Source: Rosa chinensis
Taxonomy: Eukaryota > Streptophyta > Magnoliopsida > Rosales > Rosaceae
Assembly (NCBI RefSeq): GCF_002994745.2
Contig: NC_037093.1
Location: forward strand, 32,837,884-32,901,883
Length of the DNA: 64,000 nucleotides
Direction of reading: 5' to 3'
Position numbers and translations under genes: made by a program. The notes beneath the pieces were generated by a model. It was not told the origin of the DNA. It did not search any database and worked only from the letters and a program-made list of their open reading frames with translations. This document shows positions 23,421 to 34,314 of the stretch, piece by piece. Position 1 is the first letter of the stretch. Each line of letters begins with the position of its first letter.

Positions 23421-23655
23421 TTAGGGTTTAATAGCCTTAATCACTGGGTAAATCGGTTCTAGGTCACTTTGGCATATTTTTGTTTCTTTGTTACAAAAAT
23501 AAAAAATAAAAAATAAAAAAGAAGAAGAAAAAGTTTGTTATTCTAATTAGTGTTTATGTTTTTTGTGCTTAGTTTTCTATTTTCTTTTTAATTGTTGGTT
23601 ACTAATCGCACTCTGGGGAATCCATAGGTACTTATTTTTATTATCACTTTGAGCT

Positions 23656-24815
23656 ATGGATCGATGGAGCTATGGAAGTGATGATCGTAGGGGATATAAG
23701 CAACAAAGTTATAATGATGGAAGTTATCAAGAGTGGAATCCCTATGCCGAGAGCCCTATGCCTTGTCACAACCAACCTTGTGCTTTTTGTAATTCTTCGT
23801 GGCATTCACCTTTTGAGTGTTCTTTGAGATTTGAGTACCCGGATTTTATGCAAGAATATGAGCACAAGATGGGCATGTATCAAGAGACATTTGTACCCGA
23901 GGCATATCCACAAGAGCAAGCTTTTGAGCTTAAGAAGCCATCACTTGAAGAACAACTAGCTCAATTGGAAGCCTCTAATGCTCAATTGCAAGCCTCCCAA
24001 GCTCAATGTCTAGCCTGCAAGCTCGATTGCATGCTAAATTGGAAGCCTTCAATGCTCAATTGCAAGCTTCTCAAGAAATGATTTCACATTCCAATGAGCA
24101 ACTTGAGCCTAGTCTTGCACAAGAGACACCATTCACCATTTGTCATGAGCAAGATTCTTTCTTTAATCAAGTGGAGCCTAATTCAAGAGAAGGAGTATAT
24201 TTTGAGCATCATGAGCAAGAGTTGCCTCTTCAAGATCGACAGGGTGATGCTCATGTACAAGAAAGTGTGCTTGGTTATGGAAATTTTGAAGCAAGCGGGT
24301 TGAGAGACTACACTTCGGAGGAACCGGTGCAATATTGGAAATCTAATCTTCATAATGAAGAAGAGAAATATGAAGATGATTCCGAAGAAGAGGATAGCTT
24401 GTTTAGTGAGGAGGATGTGGAGCTTGAAGACTTGCACCATATTCCCTTAATTATTGAGGCCGATATTCCCAAGGAGGACGAGAGTCCTTTAATACCTTGT
24501 GATGATGAAGAAATTGAAGAGTCAAGGACTTTACCTCCTCCCACATCCACTGAGATTCATCATGAGCTTCCCAAGGTGGAGAGTAGAACGTTGAGCATTT
24601 ATGTACTTAATGAGAAGATTGAGCTTAAGGTACTTTTACCTCTCAATCCACCGTTTAGTGACCAATATTTCTACAATGAGGTGATGGATTGGAAAGGAAT
24701 TGGAGCACTTGCACTCACTATTTCACATCACACTCAAGAGCCTCTACCTCCTATTGTTCCTACGAGCGTCATTTCTACACCACTTTTGAAGGGAGAGGGC
24801 AAGATTGGCTCCTAG
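23656..24815 (+). pseudogene. Gag-like ORF of element C with degenerate zinc knuckle
   Basis: The first part (23656 to about 24005) begins MDRWSYGSDD and has one CX2CX4HX4C array, CAFCNSSWHSPFEC. After it come short Leu/Gln repeats (EASNAQLQASQAQ) likely to form a coiled coil. A frameshift near 24005 moves the reading to a second frame, which runs to 24815 and is very acidic (EEEKYEDDSEEEDSLFSEED). A second frame change near 24780 leads into a tail (WLLEEKLRRRGRLRSSTFGH) ending at 24928. I recognise this as a recurrent ORF of non-autonomous Athila/Tat-like elements, not as a host gene. Function beyond RNA binding is unknown. Confidence 0.6.
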
Positions 24816-24928
24816 AAGAAAAATTGAGAAGAAGAGGAAGATTAAGAAGCTCCACTTTTGGTCACCAATTTCAATATTCATGGATAGCTCTTGGTCTTGC
24901 CTCTATGACATGTCAAGGAGTCCCTTAG

Positions 24929-25918
24929 CCCCAAACAATAGGGTGGTCGCACTTGAGAAGTATACACCTTGACAAAGTTCACGTTTTATGGACTGGCAAT
25001 GAAGTCCTTAAACAAAGCGCTCTCTAGGGAGGCAACCCTAGCACATCATCGGTAGTATTTCTTTCTTTTGTAGTTTATTTTTGTTGTGAATAAAGTTTTT
25101 GAGTCATTTTTGGGAGGATGTGAGGTGTATGGAGTTGAAAATGTGAAGGAGAATGAATTCTGCAGTTGAATTTGGGTGACTATATTTTTCAATTTACACG
25201 TTAGTTTGAGCTGAAATTTTCTAGAGATATTCTTCTGTGTGTCTGCTGTCTTGAACCAAAGTTTCAACCTTTTTGAGTTTCTGAAACTTTAGTTATTTAG
25301 TGGTCAATGGATGAAGGTCACAACAGAGGCAGTAATAGCTTGAATTTATCGGATTGGGTTTGTGCCAGGCTGTTGGATTTGATACTTGACTCATTTGATT
25401 AATGTTTAGTCAAGTTGGTTAGAAGTCAATATGGTTCTGTTTGTTTCTTATATCAGCACAATTCAATGCATAGAGAGCTCTCTCATTATGTTTGTTTTAA
25501 TGCTTAGTTTATGAATTGATGGTACAAACAACATGTGAATGAGACATGTCCAAAAAAAGAAAAAATTGAGACAATGGAATGTTCCTCGTTCCTCTGTTTT
25601 GTATTCTAGAAGCTACTTCATTCTTTGAAAAAGCAAAGATATAGTTTCCAAAATTCTTTATAGTCAAATAACTCATACTTATGATTTTTTTAATTTTATT
25701 TTTATCAGTTTCATTAAAGCTTTACATTTATGGATTTTATATTGTTTATTTGTTTCACATGATACTACTTTCTTTAAAACCATAACTCAATGTCTAAATT
25801 CATTAGAAGTAGATAATAAGCAGCACTAGCTATCCGGAACTTGGAGGTTTCCATATGAAAAGTTAAAGAAGTCTAGACCTTTGGACAATATCGTTTATCT
25901 ATTATGCAATCACTATAG
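24929..25918. other. 3' flank of element C, no 3' LTR found
   Basis: The word GGGAGGCAACCCTAG (about 25027-25041) is a familiar end-of-coding signature in Athila-like elements. The remaining sequence is AT-rich with no gene. No copy of the TGAGTATCTGATTAC LTR start is present before the hAT element, so C is truncated or its 3' LTR was lost. Confidence 0.45.
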
Positions 25919-28498
25919 TAGGCCTGGGCGTTTTAACCCGGAAACCCGAAAAACCGGTTCGGAAGGGCCGGGCTTTGAAATAAAAATAAAAAAAAACACG
26001 AAAATTTAATACTCGGACCGTTTATGAATAAAACGGGTCTGTCTCGGGCATGAGATCTCAACAGTGCAAAAGCCTGGATAAGAGCCCATATAACCCATAG
26101 TGCCGTATGTCCCTCTGTGATAGGCTATTATACAAGCCTACTATGAGATTTACCACCGGTGATCGGCTTCATACTCATCTCAACGACTAGTTTTGACCTT
26201 ACTCGTTTAGCAATTAGCACGACCTAGGACCTGAGCTCTTTGCCGCTCTATTCTTTGAACCCCTAAAACCCCCAATTTGGCAATTTCCCAGATTTCTAAT
26301 ATGCTTTTATCAGTTTGCTTTCAATCCCAAAAGCGATTAGTTCGCTTTCAATCCCAAAAGCGCTCAATTCGCTTTCATCAACCTATTACCTATATCGAGT
26401 TCGGAAACCACAATCCACTGAATCTAGTTCATCACTTCGTCAGTTTGAAATTGCCACCTCTGGGACTAAGATCGTGCCGGTTAGTCCAGCGACTGAGGGC
26501 GTCGCGGCGACTGATGGTGGTGCTGAGACTTCTAGCAGTACAACGACTGATGGCGGTGCAGCGACTGATGGTTGTGTGGTGACTTCAAGCCAGGTGGACA
26601 CAACGAAGAGAAAGAGGGAGGATTCGAGTCGGACTCGAAATAGTAGTTGCCGGTCCAATGTTTAGGACCATTTTGAGAAATTTGACGAACCACTTACGAA
26701 CTCGGAACAAGACGGGAAGGAAGATGTAGTCGGACATTGTAGCAAAGCCAGATGTAAGTATTGTGCTACTGTGTTCAAAGCCAATTCCTCTTTTAATGGT
26801 ACTTTAACTCTTAGACGTCATATCGAGAATGTGTGCAAAAAATATCCTGGTAGAGTAAATTTGGAGGAAGGACAGAAGGTGTTGGCTAGTGATGGGAATA
26901 CCAATTCTGTAGTGATGAGACAGTGGTCTCTAGAAGCTTGTACAGAGGCTGTTGTGATGATAGTTATGGACGAATTACCTTTTAGTCAGGTAGAAAAACA
27001 GGGATTTAAATACTTTTGTTTGGTTTCCATTCCTCGTGGGAAATCCCTAGTAGAAGGGTCATTGTGAAGAAATTCTTAGCTATGTATGATGCCAAGAAAG
27101 AGGAGCTTAGGGGTGAGTTGTGCAAACACAGACTATATCTAACCACAGATACGTGGACAAATTTACAGAATGTCAATTACATGGTGGTGACGATGCATTA
27201 TATCAATGGAGGTTGGAATTTGCACAAAAGGATATTGAACTTTGTTGCATTCCCAATCATTCAGGTGTCACCATTGGGAAGATTTTAGAAATGTGCTTGG
27301 TGCAATGGAAGATAGATAAAGTATTGACCATTTCGGTTGATAATGATGTTGCCAACAAACATGCAGTGGAGTATGTTCGGAAGAAGATGTTGAAGTGGAC
27401 AAGTCTCCCTATTTTGGGAGGGTAGCATCTACATGTGAGGCGCTTGGCTCACATTTTGAACCTCATAGTTAGATCCGGCTTGTCTATTATACACAAGTCG
27501 GTTACATCAATTAGAAATGCAGTGAGGTATGTGAGGTCTTCTTCTTCAAGGCTCGATAAGTTCAAGTTGTGTGTTGAGAAAGAAATTTTGGATTCCAGCA
27601 AAGTTTGCATTCTTGATGTTCTGACTAGGTGGAACTCCACATTTTTAATGTTGGAGACAGCAATTGCGTTGAAAAAGGCCTTTGTTCAGTTAGGTGAAGA
27701 GAATGTGTATCAATATAATGAATATTTCGATGAAGTGATAGATGAAGAATTAGAAGTGGTAGAGGAAGCTAAGTCCAAAAGTTGTAGGAAGAGGGTAGGA
27801 CCACCTACTAATGATGATTGGAAAAGGCTGCCATTTTCCGCAAGTTTTTGCGAGTTTTCTACGACGTTACATTGAGGATAAGTGCTACATTGAAGCCTAC
27901 TGCCCATTCAGCTTTCCATGACATTGTGGCAATAGAGGATGAGATTAATGGATTGTTTTTGAAGCCTGAAATGGCTTATGAGAATGAAATAGAGTCGCTC
28001 ATGGCTCCGATGGCAATGAGGATGAACAATAAGTTTCAAAAATATTTTGGCAACATCGATGATGTCAATTAGCTTCTTTTGCTTACCTTAGTTCTTGATC
28101 CGAGGTATAAACTTCGCAATTTCACTCATATTTGCAAGGCTCAGTTGGGCATGGAAGATGGTGAAGCTAAAGTGAAGGAAGCAAAGGTCAAAGAACTGCT
28201 AGTAGCCTTGACTTGGAACCTCAATTTATTGGCAATGTGTTGGCTTGTAATGCTTGTAATTTGTTAGCAATGTTTAGAACTGCAGAAGAATGTTCTGTAG
28301 GTTTTTTCTTCCTTTTTCCTGGAAATTTACCTGTTGATGATTTTTGGGCCCAATTTTGTAAGGACCGGCCCGTTTCTATCCGGTTCGGGCCTTTCCCAGT
28401 CCTTATGGGTGAAATATGAAGTTTGGGCCCGGCCCGTTTAATTTGAACTCAGTCCCAGGCCCTGATTTGGTTACAGGTTGGGAGCGTGCCTAGGCCTA
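25919..28498 (+). mobile_element. hAT-family DNA transposon, inactive
   Basis: Terminal inverted repeats are TAGGCCTGGGCG (left) and, read inward on the other strand, TAGGCCTAGGCA (right). They are flanked by an 8-bp target duplication CACTATAG/TACTATAG (25911-25918 and 28499-28506, one mismatch), the size expected of hAT elements. The sub-terminal regions are rich in CCGG/CGGGCC words. The 2.58-kb body holds a broken transposase. Confidence 0.85.
26277..28267 (+). pseudogene. hAT transposase (BED zinc finger type), broken
   Basis: A low-complexity Thr/Gly/Ala N-terminus is followed, after an in-frame TAG at about 26663, by a BED finger (CKYC...LRRHIENVC, about 26755-26840). Conserved transposase blocks then appear in several frames: LCKHRLYLTTDTWTN (about 27118), HVRRLAHILNLIV (about 27433) and LDVLTRWNSTFLML (about 27614). 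The family resembles plant RICESLEEPER/DAYSLEEPER-type proteins. At least four frame changes and stops are present, and the C-terminal hAT dimerisation block is missing. No product is expected. Confidence 0.85.
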
Positions 28499-28506
28499 TA
28501 CTATAG

Positions 28507-28601
28507 TTCCATCAATAACACGTCTATAACAAAAAGATCCACAAAGCGCAGGTTATCTAACTAGTATATGTAAAAATTCTTTTGTGTTAAAGAAAAAACA
28601 C
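28507..28601. other. Spacer between hAT element and Copia F
   Basis: Short AT-rich stretch with no identifiable feature. Copia F's true left edge may lie anywhere within it. Confidence 0.3.
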
Positions 28602-28793
28602 ATTATGTGCCTTCGTCAAAGTAACTGACAAAGAGGGAATTATGAAATTATTGATTACAGCTTAATCATCTATTATATATTGTCATTATTGTAATTGCTA
28701 TTACCATTGCAATCCTCACCCTATATAAAGGGACTATCTAATGAAATGAGTAGACCAATTCTCCTCATTTTACTTTTACACGTTATTAGCACG
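28602..28793 (+). repeat. Putative 5' LTR and primer site of Copia F
   Basis: The right edge (TTTTACA, 28780) is placed by analogy with H and I, where the LTR ends in ACA directly before a TTATCAGCACG-type site. The left edge is a guess based on a TG start and the about 200-bp LTR size of the family. A CTATATAAAG box lies at about 28721-28730. Confidence 0.4.
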
Positions 28794-28924
28794 CTCACAG
28801 CCCATAGCCAAGAAAAAAAAAATCTAGTTTTTTTTTTCTCTTCTTCCCTTCGAAACCCTAGAAGAAAAAGAAATCTTTTTCTTCTTCTGCCAACCCACAC
28901 GTGCCTCACCTAGCACTTGAAACG

Positions 28925-29160
28925 ACACTGCTGCACTGGCCTCCAGCCAAGCCTAGCCCATCCGCTCGTTGGCCCAGTGCACTGCTGCGCATATCCTACC
29001 TCCACCCGTCTCTGCTGCACCGGCTTCCAGCCCAGCCCAACCCACCCGCTAGCTCAATCAGTGCACCCGTCGCTGCTGCACCGGCTTGCTGCCTCCACCC
29101 GTCGTTACTGCACCGGTTTGCTGCCTAGTCGCTACCTCACTGCTACCTCCGCATGCCTCA
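28925..29160 (+). repeat. Tandem CT/CCA-rich repeats in leader of Copia F
   Basis: Imperfect units of roughly 55-65 bp contain CTGCTGCACCGGCTT, CCAGCCCAGCC and CCACCCGTC. Element I has a different but equally C-rich tandem leader (58085-58410), so repeat expansion in this position is a family habit. Confidence 0.55.
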
Positions 29161-29276
29161 GCTAGAGCTACCTGCAGATCAGCGCGCCTAGCCTGCCCCC
29201 TCAGTCTGCTGCTACAACCCGCCTAGCCTGCCCCATCAAGCAGCAACCCACGCTGAAAAAAAAAAAATATTCAAGA

Positions 29277-29615
29277 ATGAATCGAGGAGAACTTGAGTGC
29301 TTAGTTGATAGTGGGACTACCCACACCATAATAAGAAATAGGCAATTATTCAGTGAATTAATAGCCTATAATTACTCTATGACTACGATGATTGGATCAT
29401 CACAAGTAATAAAAGGGCGAGGAACAGCCAAATTTTTGCTGCCTAACATCACAATGTTTAAAGTCATAAACGCTCTGTATGCACCAAAAGCTAATCGAAC
29501 CTTGTTAAGTTTCAAAGATATTCGTGCCAACGGTTGTCATATAGAAACCCACTGTGAGAATGGAACCGATACCTTTATATTACCTCTAATGAATGTGGAA
29601 GGAAACACATTTTAG
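29277..29615 (+). pseudogene. Copia F protease domain
   Basis: ECLVDSGTTHTI carries the Asp-Ser-Gly catalytic triplet of retroelement aspartic proteases. LYAPKANRTLLSFKDI downstream is a family hallmark matched in element I (60004-60291). The ATG follows an A-rich run immediately after the leader. The frame is lost before the pre-integrase domain at 29696. Confidence 0.8.
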
Positions 29616-29695
29616 AGAAACTAATAAGTCAATCTAGTGGACTGTACCTCACTACTATTCGGATCATTGAATCCTATGCTATCACCAACAATGAA

Positions 29696-31222
29696 ATGTG
29701 GGACACTGACTCATACAGGCTTTGGCATGACCACCTAGGGCACTCTGGTCGTGACATGATAATCTGTAATTTAAAGAACTCACTCGGACATTCTTTCTTT
29801 CGAGTGAAAAATAAAATGGGACAAAAATCGTCCACACTACAAGGTGTCAGTCCTAATACTACTCAAATGCAGTCATTGCCATCTGAAGTACCAGAAGCAC
29901 TACCTCCCTCCCATTATGTCTCATTGACTATTTCAAAGGCACATCACTCATTTTGCAAAGCCTACTCTTTAGGAAAAAAAGGATCGAGACCTTCCTATGC
30001 TAAAGATACAAAACAAAACATTCCATTCTTACAAAGGATACAAGGAGATATCTGTGGACCTATCCATCCAAAATGCAGACCATTCAAGTACTTTATGGTT
30101 CTGGTGGATGCTTCGACACGCTGGTCACATGTTGCATTATTGTCCACAAGAAATGCTGCATTTCCAAAACTCCTAGCACAGATTATACGTTTAAGGGCTC
30201 ACCACCCTGATGACCCCATCAAGTGTATTAGGCTTGATAACGTTGGAGAGTTAACATCAAAAGCATTTGATGATTATTGCATGTCTATTGGGATCGATGT
30301 AAAGCATCTTGTACCCCATGTGCGTACACAAAATGGTCTCGCAGAAGCCACCATCAAAAGGCTACAGATGGTGACTAGGGCACTGGTTATGCATACCAAC
30401 CTGCCTATATCTGCCTGGGGTTATGCAATATTGCACGCAGCTTTACTTATTCGTTTCAGACCCACTGCTAGCTAACCATTTTCTGCGTACCAGTTGGTAA
30501 CTGGATATGAGCCTGACATTTCACACTTACGCATATTTGGTTGCGCAGTATATGTGCCTATTGCGCCCCCACAGTGCACCAAAATGGGTCCTCAGAGACG
30601 ATTAGGTATTTATGTTGGATACAAATCTCTAACTATTATCCGCTATTTGGAACCCTTAACAGGCGATCTCTTTACCGCTAGATTTGCGGATTGTCACTTT
30701 GATGAGACAGTCTTTCCGTCGTTAGGGGGAGATAGGAAAAAGGATTTTCCAATAGAACGACAGGAATTGTCGTGGTTTGTCCCCACTCTGTCTCATTTTG
30801 ATCCTCTCACTTCACAATGTGAAAGTGAAGTGAAAAGAATAATCAATCTTCAGAACGTAGCAGATTCGATGCCTGATGCGTTTACTGATATCATAAATGT
30901 GACGAGATCACATATACCATCTGCAGATGTGCCTGCAAGGTTAGAAGTCCCTAACAAAGGGCACGGCGCAGCAGAAAGAGGCGCTGCAACCACACTTAGT
31001 GGAGCTGTGGTTGAGGCCGTGGCTCCCCAAAGGAAGAAGGGGAGGCCACTTGGTTCGACTGACACTCACCCAAGGAAGAAAAGGGCGAGTAAGGCACAAA
31101 TCAATTCATTAATCATCAATGTAGGGAATCCCTCTCATGAGATTGTCTCTGATTATAGTTATGTCCATGAATCAATACTGGAGGACGCTCCGATGTTTGA
31201 AATGATTCCAGAGAACAAATAA
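29696..31222 (+). pseudogene. Copia F pre-integrase and integrase
   Basis: YRLWHDHLGH marks the zinc-binding pre-integrase domain. The integrase core has D in IQGDICGP, D in IRLDNVGE and E in NGLAEATIKR, so all three catalytic acids survive. A TAA at 30476 interrupts it, but the same frame resumes to 31222 through GDLFTARFADCHFDETVFPS. A basic linker (RKKGRPLGSTDTHPRKKR) with a possible nuclear localisation signal precedes the reverse transcriptase start, which has several stops before 31451. Confidence 0.85.
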
Positions 31223-31714
31223 ATCTCAATGGATTATGAGAGTGTGTATGAGTTGATGGAAAGATCTTCCATACACATTGATGATGTATTTGCATACACT
31301 GTTGCTCAAGAAATCATATAGCACGATGATATCGAACAACGCTCTGTTGCAGAATGTCAACAAAGAGCAGATTGACCTAAATGGAAAGAAGCAATCTAGG
31401 CAGAACTAGATTCTCTGGCAAAGAGATAGGTATTTGGTCCAGTAGTGCTAATGTGACGTCCCGAACCCGAATTTACCAATTTACAAGTCTTTCGATGGGT
31501 AAACGACTTTTACATTTACTTTTTGGCTCCGTTTCGACATTTTAGGGGGCCCTAAAAGTTGACTTTTTGTTCGGGTCAAAATTTGAGAAAATTTCCTTCA
31601 TGAAAGTTGTAGAGGACGTTAAACCGAACGCGTGCATATGTGGTACGTAAAAATCGGAGTTCGTATACGAAAGTTATAAGCGAAATGGTAAATTTACTGT
31701 TTATGGTAACTTTC

Positions 31715-31747
31715 TATAAATAGGACGAGTTACTGTGGTAACTCGTC
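31715..31747 (+). promoter_or_regulatory. TATA box and perfect 10-bp inverted repeat of LTR G
   Basis: TATAAATA (31715-31722) is followed at once by GACGAGTTAC (31724-31733), a TGTG tetraloop and GTAACTCGTC (31738-31747). The same unit is at 37869-37901 in the 3' LTR. The transcription start expected about 30 bp after the TATA box falls at the end of this inverted repeat. It is therefore either a DNA element at the start site or the 5' hairpin of the RNA. Confidence 0.7.
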
Positions 31748-33333
31748 ATTTTTCTCTCTCCCCGATTTTCTCCCCCTCTTCCCCCGCGTCGCCTTCTCTC
31801 CTTCTTTTTCTGATTTCTTCACCGTCCGGCGTCCGATTGACTTGATTCCAGTTGTCCTTGGACCGTCTCTTCCTCCTCTATACGATGGTATCAGTGGGTA
31901 TCGGCAATTTGGCCGGAAAACCCCGAATTTATGCAAGCACTGTTACTGTAGCAGTTTGCTTCCCCGGCGAAATTCCCCAGTTTCCAGCTATCTTCGGCGG
32001 TGAAATTGGCTCTATTAGGAGCGCCTCGAGTCACTGATCATCTTCCCTCAAGACTTCTAGTTGGAATTTCCACGTTTGGAAGGTGAATTTGAAGGATTTC
32101 CAAATTGGTGGGTTTGGAGATTTCCGGGTTTGTGTTCATCGGCAAAATTGGAGCATTTCAAGGTATTTTCTCACTTGGTCACAGTTATGAAAAGTGCTTA
32201 GAATGTTGAGATGATTCTGTGGTTGAAATTTGGTGGCCGGAGGAGGAGTTGGGCGCCGCATGAACAGTGGCACGCATGAATAGTGCGAAGGTGAATAGTG
32301 CGGTCTATGAACAGTGATTTATATTCTGTTTTTTTTAGCTAGTTAAATCCTATATTTGTTGTAGAGGTTGTTTATGAAATTTAGTGAATTTTGGAGAAGC
32401 TTGGAATTAATTATGAATTTTTGAAGTTTATGGTTTCGATTATCGAATTACGAGAATCCGGCCGTCGGATATCTCTCGGTTCTGCCTTGGAACCTTTAAA
32501 TTAACGAAATGGTATTAGTGATATAATTTGGGTTGCATCCGAGGAGAAATGGAGATGTAATTATGAGGAATTGATTTTAGGAATCGTATTAATTTGTCGA
32601 ATAACTATTCACAGAATATAATTGTGTACAGGGCGATATACCGAGCTATTGCTCGACGAAGGAACTCGTATGCATGGTCGCCTAAATAGTACTGTGAGTG
32701 GACATTTGTTTTTAAATTAATTCCGCATGCAGTATTATTATTTTCTTCCAATTGAGATTTAATTATGTTTTGAATATTTGAGCGTTGATTTATCGAGATT
32801 TATTTATGGATTATGAGATTAGTATTGAAATTCCTTCCCGAGGGCTTTTAGTAGATTTTTGAGATAGTCATTCATGAGTTATTGAGTTGGGAAATGATTT
32901 TCGGGAAGTGACTAATTCAGAAAATATTATGAGAATTTTTGGATTTCAAATATCGGTTTTTATGAGGATTCACGAGTACGAATGTTTCATCGAATATTTG
33001 AGCATGATTGATTTATCGAAATTTATTGAGCTTTGAGCTCCGCACTTATCAGCCTTGAAGTTAGATTGAGTTTTCTTTCCGAAAGCATTTATTGATTTAC
33101 AGAGTATTTGATTTTATGCTTTCGAGGATGCTTTCGAGGACTTATTGAGATATTGAGGTTTGATTTAGCGAGATAATCCTGAGTTATGCTTTCGGTAAAT
33201 TTTTAATGTTTTATTGAAGTAACAGCGAGTTTCTTTCTGAAAGCAAGTAGTTGAAAGAGGTTGTTTCCAGTTTCCAGTTTATTGAGGAGGCTATTCAGTT
33301 TATTAAGGAGGCCAGTTTTGGCGCATGCGTATC

Positions 33334-33645
33334 TTACCTAGTTGGCAGTCCCTTCTAGGTAATAGTCTGGTTGGCAGTCCCTTCCAGACTACAGCTCGGT
33401 TGGCAGTCCCATCCGATGCGTCACCTGGTTGGCAGTCCCTTCCAGATGACATGAGGTAGTTAGTCGGCAGTCCCGTCTACTACCTGTGGTTAGTCGGCAG
33501 TCCCGTCTACTACTTGTGGCTAGTTGGCAGTCCCTTCTCTCCACCGCCTCCTATTCCGGTTGGCAGTCCCTTCCGATGCGTCATCTGGGTGGCAGTCCCT
33601 CCTAGATGGCATGAGATGACTAGATAGCAGTCCTTTCTAGTCATC
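33334..33645. repeat. Hairpin array with GGCAGTCCC loops, 5' LTR of G
   Basis: Ten consecutive units share a 13-nt loop around GGCAGTCCC, flanked by arms that differ from unit to unit yet mostly pair. Unit 1 pairs TTACCTAG with CTAGGTAA, unit 2 TAGTCTGG with CCAGACTA, and unit 10 GATGACTAG with CTAGTCATC, all perfect. Units 4, 5 and 9 pair with one mismatch, bulge or G-T pair. Units 3 and 8 have short CGG/CCG stems, and 6 and 7 are partial. The array is about 312 bp. Confidence 0.85.
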
Positions 33646-34302
33646 AAACGAGCCTCATGAAAAGGATGTTTTTATAAGGATTGAGGATGAGATTTTAAGA
33701 GGTTTCAAGATGTTCTTGTTACGTGATTGAGATTTCAGTAAAGAGGGTGATTAAGAGTGTTTTCAAGATTGTTACTGCATGCGAGATTTTAGAGAATAAC
33801 TTGGGAAAGCATTAAGTTTTACTTATACATTTGAAAGTACTTAATTTTCGTCCACTCACTCTAACAGATTTTAAATGTTTTCCCCTGGGCCCTTCGGTTT
33901 TAAATGCCCAGTTTGCAGGCCAGTTTAGCTTGAGGTCGAGCGTACTTGGGGTTGAGGCATAGCTGTCATAGCTTCCGCATTATAAGAGCATCGGTCATTT
34001 ATCTTGCTTTCTATTCTCTTGTTCGCCTGTATATTAGATTGCTCTGATAACCTATGAGATTAATATTCTAAAATTCAGAATTGTTTATGAAATGAGAGAT
34101 GTGAGATGTTGTGATATAGGGAGCAGGGTGGCTCCAGGAGAATAAGGATGGATGATTTAGAAGTGTGGATGTTTTTCTACAGGTTTTGGGTTGTCCATTT
34201 TTAGGGGAAGTTCTGTCAAATTTTTGGTAGAATTTCTTCTAAAGTGGGCCCCGCAGGGCCTCTTCGGATTTCAGGGTGAAATCCGGAGCGGGTCCTGTCA
34301 GT

Positions 34303-34314
34303 TGGTATCAGAGC
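34303..34314 (+). other. Primer-binding site of element G
   Basis: TGGTATCAGAGC, complementary to initiator Met-tRNA, two bases after the 5' LTR. Confidence 0.93.

Larger units (their letters stand above)
31452..34300 (+). repeat. 5' LTR of element G (2849 bp)
   Basis: Runs from TGTGACGTCC to CCTGTCA. It contains the U3 module shared with LTR A (about 31556-31683), a TATA box and adjacent perfect hairpin, four GAA(C/T)AGTG words near 32271-32316, and the GGCAGTCCC hairpin array at 33334-33645. The 61-codon ORF at 31852-32037 recurs in the 3' LTR because the LTRs are identical there, not because of selection. Confidence 0.97.

Noticed and set aside
26277..28267. Domesticated hAT gene (DAYSLEEPER-like)
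   Set aside because: Multiple frame breaks, loss of the dimerisation domain, and intact TIRs with target duplication mark it as a dead transposon, not a domesticated gene.
31852..32037. 61-codon ORF present twice (also 38006-38191)
   Set aside because: It recurs only because it lies in the two near-identical LTRs of element G; no start context, domain or independent conservation.
33334..33645. CRISPR-like repeat array
   Set aside because: Short repeats with variable sequence between them look superficially like CRISPR, but the host is a plant nuclear genome. The repeated part is the hairpin loop and no cas genes exist.
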